A stretch of DNA of 64,000 nt, taken from the NCBI GenBank assembly GCA_033558025.1, contig JAUCEF010000003.1, forward strand, positions 2,754,001 to 2,818,000, given 5' to 3'. Below are positions 18,358 through 27,739 of the stretch, one piece after another. The notes beneath the pieces were generated by a model. That model saw only the letters and a list, made by a program, of their open reading frames with translations, ran no database searches and was not told where the DNA came from. Made by a program: the position numbers and the translations under genes. Every line of letters starts with the position of its first letter. The stretch's first letter is position 1. Origin of the DNA: Phytophthora sp. 'mugwort' (lineage: Eukaryota > Oomycota > Peronosporomycetes > Peronosporales > Peronosporaceae).

Positions 18358-20601
18358 ATGTCGTTCTTCTCGCTTGATACGTTCCAGCAGTACCACCAAC
18401 AAGTCGGAGCAACGATGGTAACCAAGCTCGAATCGACTCCAGAATCGCCATCGGATATCACCGGCGCGAAAGCTCCTAGTGCCAAACAGGAGGAAAAGCG
18501 ACCATCTTCTCCGAGTCGAGCAGCAAACACGAGATCACTTTCTGCTGAAACTGCCAGCGAACTCGATCCATTGTCTGCCCTGAACCTTGCGCGTGCTGCA
18601 GACCCCTGGCTTGGGAATTCTCTGTTGACGCCAACGGCATGCAGCTATCTCGATAGTGCACACGGTGCTACGGCTTCAGCTATAGCCGCAACTTCATTGA
18701 AGGTGGTAGCTGTAAACCGTCCTGATGAAGACTGGAGCGACTTCGTCACGTTCGCTCCACGTGGAGAGAAAATAAAGCAGCAAATGAATGGAAAAAAACA
18801 TTCTCCAACGAGGCGTCCGACGCCTTTGTCGCTGCGACTTCCAGATCAAGTTGGGAAATCCGAGAACGACGAGACTGATAGTAATAATTCCGAGCTGATG
18901 CTGCGAAATGACCGCATTTTGGGTCTTGATCGTGATCGTTCCGGCCTCAATTGGGGAGTAACCTCGCCGTCTATGACGTCCCGCAACAATACTCCTACCC
19001 ACGCCGCCTCAGCCGCGTTGACCCGCTACGCGTTCCCCAGTACAAGGAGTGGGGAGAGCAAAGGCTTCGCCATCATGCTTCTAGACCGGCTACTGTCACT
19101 TGGAAGCACGTCGCCACGACTTCCATTACCCCAGTCCAGTACGAACTCAGCATCAAAACGAAACTACGATTCGTACGACGTCACTTTTGACCATGGTCCT
19201 GTTGGATTAAATCTCGAGACGGACTGGTACGGACGTCAAGCCGTCGTGAAAGGGTTCCGCGCAATCAACGCAGCAGGTGACGAAGGACCAGCTAAACGTT
19301 GCGGAATGATTCGGATTGGAGACGTCCTCACTGCCATCAACGGTGAATCATGTCTCGAGATGAATTTCCAGGAAACTCTCGAAGCCCTTCGGTTAGCAGG
19401 TAAATCTCGCCACACTCTTCACTTCAAGTCTCTTGACGCCGCTGGCGACTTGAGCATTTATGCGAGTGATAAAGATGTTGTACAGGCACGAGCCTTCATT
19501 CACCAGCACAAACAGCGGTTCTACCGGCCCCCGCGAATCGCTGGCGGTACTAACCCACACGACTTGGTGCTTGGATGTGTTGAGCGACTACGAGGTGAAT
19601 TCGTCACTGCCTTGAATTTCCATCGTGAAGAAACAGGAGAGTTCTTGTTAGCTGCTTCCTGTGCAAGTGATGGCTCTGGGCCGTTCATTTTCCATACACT
19701 ACGAGACTCTCATCTGCGAACGATGCGCGAGCTTCCACAAAGTGAGGACTCAGCTGTGTACTTAGGTCGTCTGGAGCCCAGTTTCCTAGGTACTGAGTTC
19801 ACGCTATTTGATCACCACACGGGTTCCACCCAGCAGCACGACAACGAACTGGCGTTCCTTGTCTACACCACTAACGTTCTTGGTCGCGTGCCTAATTCAC
19901 TGAAGTGTGTCGTGTCAAAACCTGTTGAAGACGAGCAAGATGAGGACGATCTGGAGGCTCCAAAGGGCTCTAACAAGCCATCGGCTCTGCGTCAACACCG
20001 CTCTGGAATGGGTAGCGATGGCGCCGTCTTCAACACGCACCAGACGCGACTTGGTCGCAGTGCCAGTCTCTCCGATCGGTTCATCCGCCAACAGCAGTCG
20101 CGCAGTATGTCGATTACTGACCGTCTGAGGAGCTTTACACTGGATGATCTTGATCTGCGCTTGGAGATGGTAGCGGACGGAGCCCTCAGCTGGCTCGACG
20201 ATGATGACGTGGAAGGCCATTCACGTTCCATGCGTGTCAAGCAGGCTCGACTCCGAGGCGAACGCACTGCCTCTTTGGGGCTAATTCCGTACGGTGCTGT
20301 AGAACAGGAGGATTATGAGAAGGACTTGCTCGTCTTTGAGACGAAGCAGCCTTCGTGGAATGAGGAACTTAGTGCGTGGACGCTGAATTTCCAGGGCCGT
20401 GTTAAGGTTGCCTCAAAGAAGAATTTTTTGCTGGTTGGCAATGAGACCAACGAAAACGGTGACGAGGACGAGATCACGGCGCTGCGCTTCGGCAAAGTGT
20501 CCAAAACCCGCTTCACGCTGGACTACGCGGCTCCTCTTGCCCCAATCCAGGCACTCGCTGTCGCCTGCTCTGCTTTCGCCAATAAACGAGCTGTCACATA
20601 G
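18358..20601 (+). CDS. PDZ-Tubby fusion protein
   Basis: A 747-residue single-exon protein. Residues 1-260 are Ser/Thr/Asn-rich and disordered. A PDZ domain covers about 268-362 (VGLNLE carboxylate-loop equivalent, RCGMIRIGDVLTAING, EALRLAG helix). From about 380 a Tubby C-terminal domain follows: FLLAASCA, VYLGRLEPSFLGTEFTLFD, TNVLGRVPNSLK. It is interrupted by an acidic and Arg/Ser-rich insertion (about 520-645). The domain then closes with PSWNEELSAWTLNFQGRVKVASKKNFLLV, LRFGKVSKTRFTLDYAAPLAPIQALAVACSAF, the canonical ending. Tubby domains bind phosphoinositides and carry cargo to cilia in animals; PDZ domains bind C-terminal peptides. A membrane-tethered adaptor, perhaps at the flagellar base, is inferred. 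Confidence 0.85.
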   Translation: MSFFSLDTFQQYHQQVGATMVTKLESTPESPSDITGAKAPSAKQEEKRPSSPSRAANTRSLSAETASELDPLSALNLARAADPWLGNSLLTPTACSYLDSAHGATASAIAATSLKVVAVNRPDEDWSDFVTFAPRGEKIKQQMNGKKHSPTRRPTPLSLRLPDQVGKSENDETDSNNSELMLRNDRILGLDRDRSGLNWGVTSPSMTSRNNTPTHAASAALTRYAFPSTRSGESKGFAIMLLDRLLSLGSTSPRLPLPQSSTNSASKRNYDSYDVTFDHGPVGLNLETDWYGRQAVVKGFRAINAAGDEGPAKRCGMIRIGDVLTAINGESCLEMNFQETLEALRLAGKSRHTLHFKSLDAAGDLSIYASDKDVVQARAFIHQHKQRFYRPPRIAGGTNPHDLVLGCVERLRGEFVTALNFHREETGEFLLAASCASDGSGPFIFHTLRDSHLRTMRELPQSEDSAVYLGRLEPSFLGTEFTLFDHHTGSTQQHDNELAFLVYTTNVLGRVPNSLKCVVSKPVEDEQDEDDLEAPKGSNKPSALRQHRSGMGSDGAVFNTHQTRLGRSASLSDRFIRQQQSRSMSITDRLRSFTLDDLDLRLEMVADGALSWLDDDDVEGHSRSMRVKQARLRGERTASLGLIPYGAVEQEDYEKDLLVFETKQPSWNEELSAWTLNFQGRVKVASKKNFLLVGNETNENGDEDEITALRFGKVSKTRFTLDYAAPLAPIQALAVACSAFANKRAVT

Positions 20602-20722
20602 GTACACAGCAACATTAACTTCTATTTGAACGCGTGTGCATGCTTACATCAAGCCACTCGGCTCAAACCTTTTGATTGTAGTTCACGCCTTTATCTAATC
20701 TAGTGCACGAACAACTCTCTAC

Positions 20723-21681
20723 TTACACAGGCAACGCCATCCCCGTGAGCAACAATTCGCTCGGCTCCTCAATGAACTTCCTCACGTCGCTTGCCGGGAT
20801 GAAAGCCACGTGGCCCGCCAGCGCCTGCCGCATTTGCCAGGCCGCATGAGCTTCCCTTTCATGCTTTGCCGGCTCTTCATCACCCTGTAGAATAGTGGGG
20901 ACGATGCCCTCTACAACGCCCACGCACTCGTCTGTGGCTGCTCCCACCACCGCCCCGCCACACATACCTTCCTCCAGCAGCTCCTGACTCCACGCGAACT
21001 CCTGTCCACTCGAGCTGCGTCCAACAAAGTGTCCTGCCACCATCTTGGGGGTCTGATAGCCCTCCCCCTCCTTCTCCATGGCTAGTTGTCTATGACCTGA
21101 GAAGATGACGGCGTCGCCCTGTTCACACGGCTCGTGCTGTAGCGTCAGCGTCTGCACTCCGAACTCCTGTTCTGCTTGTCGCCAGCTCTCAAGAGCGGCG
21201 GGGTCTGCCAGGTTCAGCAGCGCCAGGTCCCGACTCTCATGCGCCTGCACCTGCGGGGCTAGTGGAAGCTCTAACAGCACCTCCGGCCTGAAGTTAACGC
21301 CGTCATCTTCGTCCACAGCCAGGAGCTGCAGTGAGTGGCGCACATAGTCTTCATTCACGAACTGCAGCCAGTCCCACGTGGCTGCGAAGTATTTGGGGAA
21401 AAGCCAGGGACAAGCCACATGTTGACACGTGACGACGGCCAGTGAGGAATTTGTGGGGCCGCCGGTAGAGCGCTTCAAGACGACAGCCGAGCCACTGGAG
21501 ATGCATGTTGGGGTTATCGTATGGTTAGTGAGGGAGTTTGACAATGGCGACGCGTGAAGGAGAGGGAGGACGTCGCGGAGGTGTACCTGCTGAGGTAGTC
21601 GAGCGTCGTCATACCCTCGTGAGGCAGGCAGAAGCGCGTCGTCAGCGACAGCACGGCGCGCCGGCCGCGGGATGCCATCAT
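20723..21681 (-). CDS. chymotrypsin-fold peptidase with a Cys nucleophile
   Basis: The model is complement(join(20723..21494, 21587..21681)), 288 residues; the 92-base intron has GTACAC and CAG ends and gives TTLDYLSSGSAVVLKRS. Without splicing the frame stays open but replaces the first strand by low-complexity residues. Catalytic motifs follow the trypsin order: His57 in VVTCQHV, Asp121 in SRDLALLNL, and GMCGGAVV with Cys210 where Ser (GxSGG) is usual. Length and spacing fit a single trypsin-like domain without signal peptide or propeptide, so it is probably cytosolic. GxCGG nucleophiles are known in cysteine peptidases of this fold; whether this one is active is not shown. The gene converges on the PDZ-Tubby gene. 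Confidence 0.65.
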
Positions 21682-21946
21682 CTTGCGCTGTGTAAAATAC
21701 TCGTGTAGCCATCTTTGTGCGATTAATTGATTGCACCATAAATTTTCCTTAGGATAATTCCATTGCTTATTTCCTACGTTCATTTCGTCATCGATGGGTT
21801 AATTTGGTTTCACAGTCAACAGCATTCATGGGTTTTAAATATGGGTCGATTTGAAAAACCTGGTCGCATTCTACTGGCCTGCAGCGCTTAGGCTCCCCAA
21901 TCAAGAGATCTCCGGCAGCAGTTCCAGAAGGACAGTGAGGACGACC

Positions 21947-22414
21947 ATGGCTAAGGCGGTGTGCACTCTCTACGGCGACGACGCGACCGTCTACGGGTCG
22001 CTGGTGATCACGCAGGCACACGAGGACGCCAAGAGCGTCATCACGGGCGAGCTCAAGAGCCTCTCGGCCGGCAAGCACGCGCTGCACGTGAATGTGTTCG
22101 GTGATGTGTCGCAGCCGGCGGGTGCCGCTCTGGGCGGCGTGTTTAATCCGTTCGGCAAGAACCACGGTGCGCCCGAGGATGAAGAGCGCCGTGTGGGGTC
22201 GCTAGGCAATTTGGAGGTGGGCGAGGATGGCAGTGTCAAGGTGCACGTGGAGGACAAGTTGGTGAAGCTCATTGGCCCGCACTCCATCATCGGCCGCAGC
22301 ATCGTGGTGCACGAGGGCGAGGACGACCTGGGCAAGGGCGGACACGAACTCTCGCTGCAGAACGGCAACGCCGGCGCCATCAAGGCCTTCGGCGTCGTGG
22401 GCATCTCCAGCTAG
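21947..22414 (+). CDS. Cu/Zn superoxide dismutase-like pseudoenzyme
   Basis: A 155-residue protein with the length and landmarks of Cu/Zn SOD: HVNVFGD, FNPFGKNHGAPEDEER, a VVHEGEDDLGKGGHE electrostatic loop and GNAG..AFGVVGI. Several metal ligands are changed. With human SOD1 numbering, His46, His71 and His120 remain. His48 is Asn49 here, bridging His63 is Val65, His80 is Arg82 and Asp83 is Ser85. The active-site Arg143 is Ile145, and both Cys of the structural disulfide are absent. It should fold but is unlikely to dismutate superoxide. A chaperone-like or scaffold role is possible. The ATG at 21947 has a strong context (GACCATGG); an upstream in-frame ATG at 21851 adds no targeting signal. 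Confidence 0.85.
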   Translation: MAKAVCTLYGDDATVYGSLVITQAHEDAKSVITGELKSLSAGKHALHVNVFGDVSQPAGAALGGVFNPFGKNHGAPEDEERRVGSLGNLEVGEDGSVKVHVEDKLVKLIGPHSIIGRSIVVHEGEDDLGKGGHELSLQNGNAGAIKAFGVVGISS

Positions 22415-22780
22415 ACGGCTAAAGTTACAGAAAGGGGGTGGGGAGCACAAGAACAGGTGAACAAGGTGACTTCAACATGGCCAGGCAATGACCACGGATG
22501 GCCATAACATGGCTGATGCTGGCCGACAGGTGCGCTGGACGCCAGACGTGTTCAGGTTATTAAATAGGTAACACGGGTGGGATGCGGCCTCTTTGCCTCT
22601 GAACAACGGGAGTGTGTGTGGGGAGCTTTTTAATGGACAGGAGTTTGGAGGATACAAGAAGCAGAGGAACGGCTGTTGTCTTTCTAGTGTCATCTCGCCT
22701 TCGTTCGTTCGAGTCTAGTGCAAGTGCTGGACATGCAGGAGCTGTGGCTATGCAATGCTTGGAGGCTCTGGCAGTTGTGT
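22415..22780. other. intergenic between convergent genes
   Basis: Both flanking genes end here, so this holds two 3' untranslated regions. No further gene is supported. Confidence 0.5.
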
Positions 22781-23863
22781 TTAGGCGGTGATGCTGTTGC
22801 GCTTGCCCTCGTAAATCTTCTTTGGCTTCTTCTCGGGGACGGGGGACGGCGGCGCGCTTTCGGACGCGTTGGATTGGTTGTCGCCCTTGCGACTTTTGCT
22901 CTTCTTCTTATTCTTGCGTTGCAGCGCCTCTACTACAAGCTCCAGCTTGCGTAGGTCGTGCGCCTTCTGATTGGCCTCCAGCTTGGTGCGCGCCAGCTCC
23001 TCCTCCATGTCCTGGAAGCGACGGCCGCGCTCGCTCTCCTGGTAGTTGTGCACGTCCGTCAGACGCTGCTCAAGCCGCTGCTTCTCGCGCGTGAGCTCCG
23101 TCATCTGCGCCCGCAGACGAGCGGCTTCCATCGACGCTTCATGCACTTGTTCCTTGTTCTCCTCCTTGAGTCGCGCCACCTCGTCCACGGGCACGAAGTC
23201 CTTAAGCTCCATGACGACAGGTGGCAGGGCTTGTCTCGCCTCTTCCTCCGCCTTGGTTTGCGCATCTGCTTCAGCTTGGCGACGGGTATTGATCAACACC
23301 TGCTCCATCCTCGGTACTTCACCCAGCAGCAGGGCCTGGAATCGCTCGGCGTACGACAACTTGGTCACAGTCGCCAGCTCATCCCTGACTTCACCGTTGT
23401 CACGAGCGCCCTCGGCCTCCAGAGCCAAGATGCCCGTCTTCTTGTCGAGTACTGCTGGCTGCTGCTCCGCCAGCATCAAAACGCTGACCACCGCGTCGAT
23501 GACGCGCTTGCCCATGGCGTCGTCCACCTGTTGCACGAATGGGTAGCCGAGTCTCATGTACTGGTTGAACAGGAAGCGCACAAGGGCAACGAGCCCCGAG
23601 CGAAAAGCCAAACTCTCCGTCATGTTCGCCAGGTAGCGCGTCACCCTCGACGCGTGCTTGACGCTTAGGTATGACTGCACGAGCTGCTGGCCGGCGTAGG
23701 CCGCGAAGGTCTGTAGCAGATGCAGCTCCAGGTCGGATTGGCTGGCACTGGCTACCGTGGTTAGCGTCGAGTCCTGCGGTTCGTTGTTCATCACCACTAA
23801 AGCCGTGGAGCCCCCGAGGGACGACGGAGGTGGCGGCACCTCATCGGTCGGCAGCGTCATCAT
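22781..23863 (-). CDS. coiled-coil protein, unknown function
   Basis: A 360-residue single-exon protein. Residues 1-40 are Pro/Ser-rich. Residues 40-170 form a helical domain containing LHLLQTFAAYAGQQLVQSYL and RSGLVALVRFLFNQYMRLG. From about 195 to 330 there is a long Glu/Arg/Lys/Ala coiled coil, followed by a basic tail (KNKKKSKSRKG) and a short Pro/Lys-rich end. No family is recognised. I choose the tandem ATG at 23863; the upstream frame adds a short hydrophobic leader (MHFLLYASCLSALS) that is not followed by a convincing cleavage site. The plus-strand open frames over this gene are shadows. Confidence 0.65.
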   Translation of the reverse strand: MMTLPTDEVPPPPSSLGGSTALVVMNNEPQDSTLTTVASASQSDLELHLLQTFAAYAGQQLVQSYLSVKHASRVTRYLANMTESLAFRSGLVALVRFLFNQYMRLGYPFVQQVDDAMGKRVIDAVVSVLMLAEQQPAVLDKKTGILALEAEGARDNGEVRDELATVTKLSYAERFQALLLGEVPRMEQVLINTRRQAEADAQTKAEEEARQALPPVVMELKDFVPVDEVARLKEENKEQVHEASMEAARLRAQMTELTREKQRLEQRLTDVHNYQESERGRRFQDMEEELARTKLEANQKAHDLRKLELVVEALQRKNKKKSKSRKGDNQSNASESAPPSPVPEKKPKKIYEGKRNSITA

Positions 23864-24562
23864 GGTCAAGCTTGGTCTTAAACTGTCCAACTGTCGGGGA
23901 AACACCAGTGTCCGGGACAGGGCGGAGAGACACGAGGCGTAAAGGAGGAAATGCACGACAATGAACGTGTAAAGGGAGGTGCCGCCGTGCGTCTCTTCCG
24001 GTGGATTAGGGCGAGATGAAAGGGTGCGTCACAATCAGGTTTGGTGGTCGACACATGGCTTCGTGACGCACCATGGGCTCGTCTCATGACCATGTTGAAG
24101 TGATGTTGCCTGTATGGACCGAGACGAAGAAGGAGTGAGTAGTTTGGATGTCATGCCATGCCAAGGAGGTTAGCGGGGCCAGTTGGCATTAAAAGCAATT
24201 ATTTCTTAACAAGTCGTCGGAACAAGAGGTCCGCATCTACTCGACCTCAAGCAGACTTAAGAGGGTAGCGACCGGCCCTACAAGTTGAAGCATGACGATG
24301 TGGAACATGATCCGAACTCTCTTCGAGAGCAGATCGTATAACCGCAGTCGTCCGGGTGCAAAAATAAATCGTTGCTGAAGCAAAAAGTAACGTGAGCACA
24401 ACCCCATGCCGAGGGTTTAGTCCCCATCGACCCAGCACACTATCGCACAGGTAACTTCCCATGACCATCGAAATAGTCGGCGCCAAAAAACAGTCTCGAG
24501 GGCGGCAAGGTGATCAGAAGCTTGTGTTGCGTCTCCGCCGTGGACCGAAATCCTCATCGATT
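23864..24562. promoter_or_regulatory. divergent intergenic region
   Basis: About 700 bases between the minus-strand coiled-coil gene and the plus-strand secreted-protein gene, so it must hold both promoters. No gene is supported inside. Confidence 0.4.
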
Positions 24563-24569
24563 CCATTCC
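24563..24569 (+). promoter_or_regulatory. oomycete initiator-like motif
   Basis: CCATTCC fits the oomycete initiator consensus YCAYTYY and lies 61 bases before the ATG at 24630, a normal distance. Confidence 0.4.
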
Positions 24570-24629
24570 TCAACACACCAAGCTCAGCCCAAGCCCAACT
24601 ATCACCCTCTTCCAAGCCACCCCTACATA

Positions 24630-25415
24630 ATGTTCAAGTCGTTCCTGCTCGCGATCATCCTGACGGCTGCGGCCACTTGCTCGACCAGGGCCATCACCTG
24701 TGCAGAAGGCGAAAACCAGATGAGCGTGGAGGGTGTCGAGGGTGTCTACTGCGTGTCCGGCGACCCGTGCATCGCCACCTTCAGCACTGGTGCCTGCCCT
24801 CCGACCCAGGAGGGCCTCCCGTACGGATCCTACTGCGGTCTCGTCGCGTCTGGCGTCTATGGCTGCAAGGTCAACAAAAATGCTCTGACAGAGGCCCCCA
24901 CACCCGAGCCGACCACGGAAGTGCCGGCTACTACGGGAGTTCTGACCCCGGAACCCACGACGGTCATTCCCATTCCGATCACGCCCTACTCCAACTGTAC
25001 AACGGAGAGCACTCAAGTGAGTGTGCAAGGGCTGAAGGGTGCCTACTGTGTCAATGAGCCGGTCTGTGTGCAGCAGGTTTCCACGGGCAAATGTCCCGCT
25101 CCCCAGGACGGCCTGCAGTTCGGCTCGTTCTGCGACCTTCTAAATACGGGTGTCTATGGCTGCAGGCCGTACACAGCCGACAATGTACCGACCAACGTGA
25201 CTTACGATGCTCCTTTGAATTGCACGAGCAACCCCGCTGGTGAGACTCCAGTTAGTATTGTGAGTGCTAGCCAGGACTTCTGCGCTCCCGAGCCGGTGTG
25301 CTCGGGCACCATCTTCGGCAATTGCCCTCAGATCCAAGACGGGCTGACGCAGGGTTCAGAGTGCTTGATCGTCGACACGGGCGTCTATGGCTGCGTCTTC
25401 ATGGCCAGCACTTAA
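24630..25415 (+). CDS. secreted six-cysteine repeat protein, candidate apoplastic protein
   Basis: A 261-residue protein with a signal peptide (MFKSFLLAIILTAAATCST, likely cut after TRA). Three homologous units of about 55 residues follow. Each has six Cys in the order C...SVxGxxGxYCV...C......CP..Q.GL..GS.C......GVYGC. Units 1 and 2 are joined by a Thr/Pro/Glu linker (TEAPTPEPTT...), a likely O-glycosylated spacer; units 2 and 3 by a shorter segment. Even Cys numbers suggest disulfides and extracellular function. I know of no enzymatic role, and no RxLR or CRN motif is present. The ATG at 24630 is chosen over an upstream in-frame ATG at 24510 because it starts the signal peptide. A decayed relative lies at 15774. 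Confidence 0.85.
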   Translation: MFKSFLLAIILTAAATCSTRAITCAEGENQMSVEGVEGVYCVSGDPCIATFSTGACPPTQEGLPYGSYCGLVASGVYGCKVNKNALTEAPTPEPTTEVPATTGVLTPEPTTVIPIPITPYSNCTTESTQVSVQGLKGAYCVNEPVCVQQVSTGKCPAPQDGLQFGSFCDLLNTGVYGCRPYTADNVPTNVTYDAPLNCTSNPAGETPVSIVSASQDFCAPEPVCSGTIFGNCPQIQDGLTQGSECLIVDTGVYGCVFMAST

Positions 25416-25608
25416 ACGACAAGGTGTAGTGAGGGAGGACCTAAAAGACAAACTAGGTAGACAACAACTTTCATATCAAAGGAACATCACGTTCATTTTC
25501 TTCAGCAGATATCTCGCCAATGTGTTCGTATCCCTTCCCTCTTCTTCAATATCTTCTTCATCATAGCGTTTGACCATCACTCCTTCGAGGCAACTGCAGC
25601 TCCAAAGT

Positions 25609-26208
25609 TTACACGGACTTACAAACCGGGCACTTGCAACCCGTGCAAGGGCAGTTCCCCGACGGGCAGCCACACGCAGGACAGTTCCCTTCAGTCGCTC
25701 GCTCCCTAGCTTCATTGCCACCACAACACGGCGTCGGACGCGACGCCGTCTGGTTTGGTCCACAAAGTGGGCATCCGCACTTGGTGCACGGGCAATTCTG
25801 AGCGGGACAAGCGCATCCCGGGCATCCTCCAGTAGCGGCACGCTGGGCAGCAGCAATACAGCCCCCACCACACACAACTGTCGACGAGGTGGCAGACTTG
25901 ATCGGAGGCTCGATTTGCTCGGCAGCCCCCGTCTTACTGGCACACACTTGACACTCGCAGTCCTTGCGCGAGCATTTGTCCGCCAGCGACCCGCAACTTT
26001 TGCAGGACTCGTGGCTCTGGTGCTTCCCGCTCTCATCTCCACCCACTTCACTCGCTTGAGTGTTCCCGCTGTAAGGGATTTCGGTCTTACCTTCTTCATC
26101 GGCGGCAGACGGCAGGTGCGTATCGGGTCCACCTCGCACGGGAGCACCAAGCCCACGTGGGTCTTCCTTCAGATTATGCTTCACACTGGTCGTCGTCCCG
26201 ACTGCCAT
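25609..26208 (-). CDS. metallothionein-like protein with three 21-residue Cys modules
   Basis: A 199-residue protein. Residues 1-65 are polar and disordered, ending GGDESGKHQSHES. Three modules follow at 69-89, 129-149 and 176-196, each with spacing C-x2-C-x6-C-x-C-x2-C-x-C-x2-C; the last two have an extra Cys at position 6, while the first has Arg for the fourth Cys. Extra CGGGC and CC pairs lie between them. The Cys pattern implies thiolate binding of Zn, Cu or Cd. The same module occurs in the lumazine-synthase fusion at 28629. That match makes this strand, not the open plus-strand frame, the coding one. The ATG at 26208 is the first ATG in frame; a two-codon upstream ORF precedes it. Confidence 0.8.
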   Translation of the reverse strand: MAVGTTTSVKHNLKEDPRGLGAPVRGGPDTHLPSAADEEGKTEIPYSGNTQASEVGGDESGKHQSHESCKSCGSLADKCSRKDCECQVCASKTGAAEQIEPPIKSATSSTVVCGGGCIAAAQRAATGGCPGCACPAQNCPCTKCGCPLCGPNQTASRPTPCCGGNEARERATEGNCPACGCPSGNCPCTGCKCPVCKSV

Positions 26209-26524
26209 CGTTTTGAAAAATGGGCGGCCAGCCTTCACGTCATTTTAGCTTGTGAACGATTCACCATTTTTCTTCGGGACCACGTCGCCGACGTCGTTCC
26301 CATATGCGACGTTGGCTGGGAAAAACTCGGCGCCACCGCTCGAAAACCCGTCCAGCAACAAAAAACACAACCATCTTGGAATGAACTTCCTAAGAGAACC
26401 TCTTCATTAGTGTGTCGAAATAGTCTCCACCGCTTAATAACTGTCATCACGTTTGATGATATTCGTCCATGTACATGTATGTACTTAAAGCCATTATTCG
26501 CAAGAGTTTGTTCCTGTTGAGGCT

Positions 26525-26690
26525 AAGCAGGCACTTTACCATCTCCAAGACATGATACTTGCGGACTAAACGTGGACACTTACGACAGCGTCAGCGAAGC
26601 CGGAACAGCCACAGCAGTGGCAGAGCACGCTCATGCTCAATTAGTATTGAGCTGACCGCAACTAGTAATTAGTCGCCACTGCGTTAATGA
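26525..26690. repeat. dispersed repeat family 2, copy A
   Basis: Aligns with about 32185-32375. Shared blocks are CACTTTACCATCTC, GACTAAACGTG with CACTTACGACAG close behind, and ATTGAGCTGA with a following ATTAGT. The 32-kb copy has about 80 extra bases after the first block. Non-coding; class unknown. Confidence 0.6.
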
Positions 26691-26768
26691 CTTTTAGTGT
26701 AACTTACTTTCATTTTTTAAATGTAGCCATGTTATGAATCTCACTTGGCAGTTGTATACTTTCCCACC

Positions 26769-27524
26769 ATGGACAAGTTTTCGTACCCAGAGTACTACGA
26801 CTTCCCCCCGTTCTTCACGCTGCAACCCGTGCGTGCCACGCGCGAGAAGCAACTCGTACTGTGGCAGCAGCTCATTCTCGAGTACCATCGTGCGCACGAC
26901 CTGCCTCTCTTCCAGCCTCTGGCCTCCACGCTCTTTGAGAATGTCAAGATCTCGCGCAACATGGCGCAGGACGGACGCCTGGCCGTGGTGGAGCACCTGA
27001 TTCGCTGCGGCCACGGGCGCTGGGAGGACGACACTAAGACGCGCTGTCGCATCATGTGGAAGAAGCCCGCCGAATGGGCGGCCGAGATCTACGACTTTGT
27101 ACGTGGATTTCTGAGTGTACCGAAATGCTTAGTCCAATACTTATAAGCTGTTTTACGGTGATATGACACTATCATTACAGGCCACAGAGCACGGCATGCT
27201 GGGCAACGTGTTTACGGTTTACGAGCTGTACGCGGGGGAGGAGACGCTGGGCACAAGTGCGTGGTTAAATAGCGAGAAAATGCAGCGAGAGAGGGGTACT
27301 GACTGTTGTGTGGTTTACTGCAGACATCCACGGGATGGAGCCCTGGCTACTGCGTGAGGCGCTAAGTGTGCTGGAAGGGGAGGAAAAGGTGCGGTGCATT
27401 GTGAAATAGTGGGATCATTGGTGCTGCAGTTAATGGCTAAGAGCTGTTTTTTCTATGCCAGGCTGCGGTGATCGCCGGAGAAACGTGCGAGGAGGACGGT
27501 GTCAAGTTCCTTGCGACGGACTAA
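26769..27524 (+). CDS. VPS25: ESCRT-II subunit VPS25
   Basis: The model is join(26769..27098, 27181..27256, 27324..27388, 27462..27524), 177 residues, the family's usual length. Introns are 82, 67 and 73 bases with GTACGT, GTGCGT and GTGCGG donors and CAG acceptors. The N-terminal winged helix opens FSYPEYYDFPPFFTLQPV, the hallmark PPF motif that docks into VPS22/VPS36, and ends IMWKKPAEWAAEIYDF. The second winged helix is split among the last three exons (NVFTVYELYAGEE, WLLREALSVLE, EEDGVKFLATD). ESCRT-II bends endosomal membranes and recruits ESCRT-III through VPS25. Splicing is needed to restore the C-terminus. Confidence 0.93.
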
Positions 27525-27739
27525 GTGGTTTGGCGCTGTCAATAGAAGAGAAGAGGTAGGGTGATGGGTGTCGAGTAATGATAATGAGAAGCGACGAAGG
27601 TTTTTCCATTCCAACTGTCAAGCGGAAATCGTGGAAAAAAGAGAAGAAGAAGTGCAACGTGCTTTCCACGCTTTTTGGGACTCGTGCAAACTGCCGCGCC
27701 AATTAGCAGCACTAAGTTCTTCAATCAGGAAAGCAAGAT

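Noticed and set aside
17978..18451. Minus-strand frame of 157 residues considered as an effector
   Set aside because: No signal peptide, no RxLR or EER motif, and a Pro run produced by the G17 homopolymer.
21851..21946. Upstream in-frame ATG extending the SOD-like protein by 32 residues
   Set aside because: The extension has no targeting character, and the ATG at 21947 has the better start context and fits family length.
22958..23668. Plus-strand open frame of 236 residues, Leu/His-rich
   Set aside because: Antisense shadow of the coiled-coil gene; Leu and His arise from complementing Glu/Lys and Val/Met codons.
25570..26520. Plus-strand open frame of 316 residues over the metallothionein-like gene
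   Set aside because: Arg/Thr/Leu-rich antisense reading with no domain. The minus strand has the exact Cys module found in another gene, so that strand is coding.
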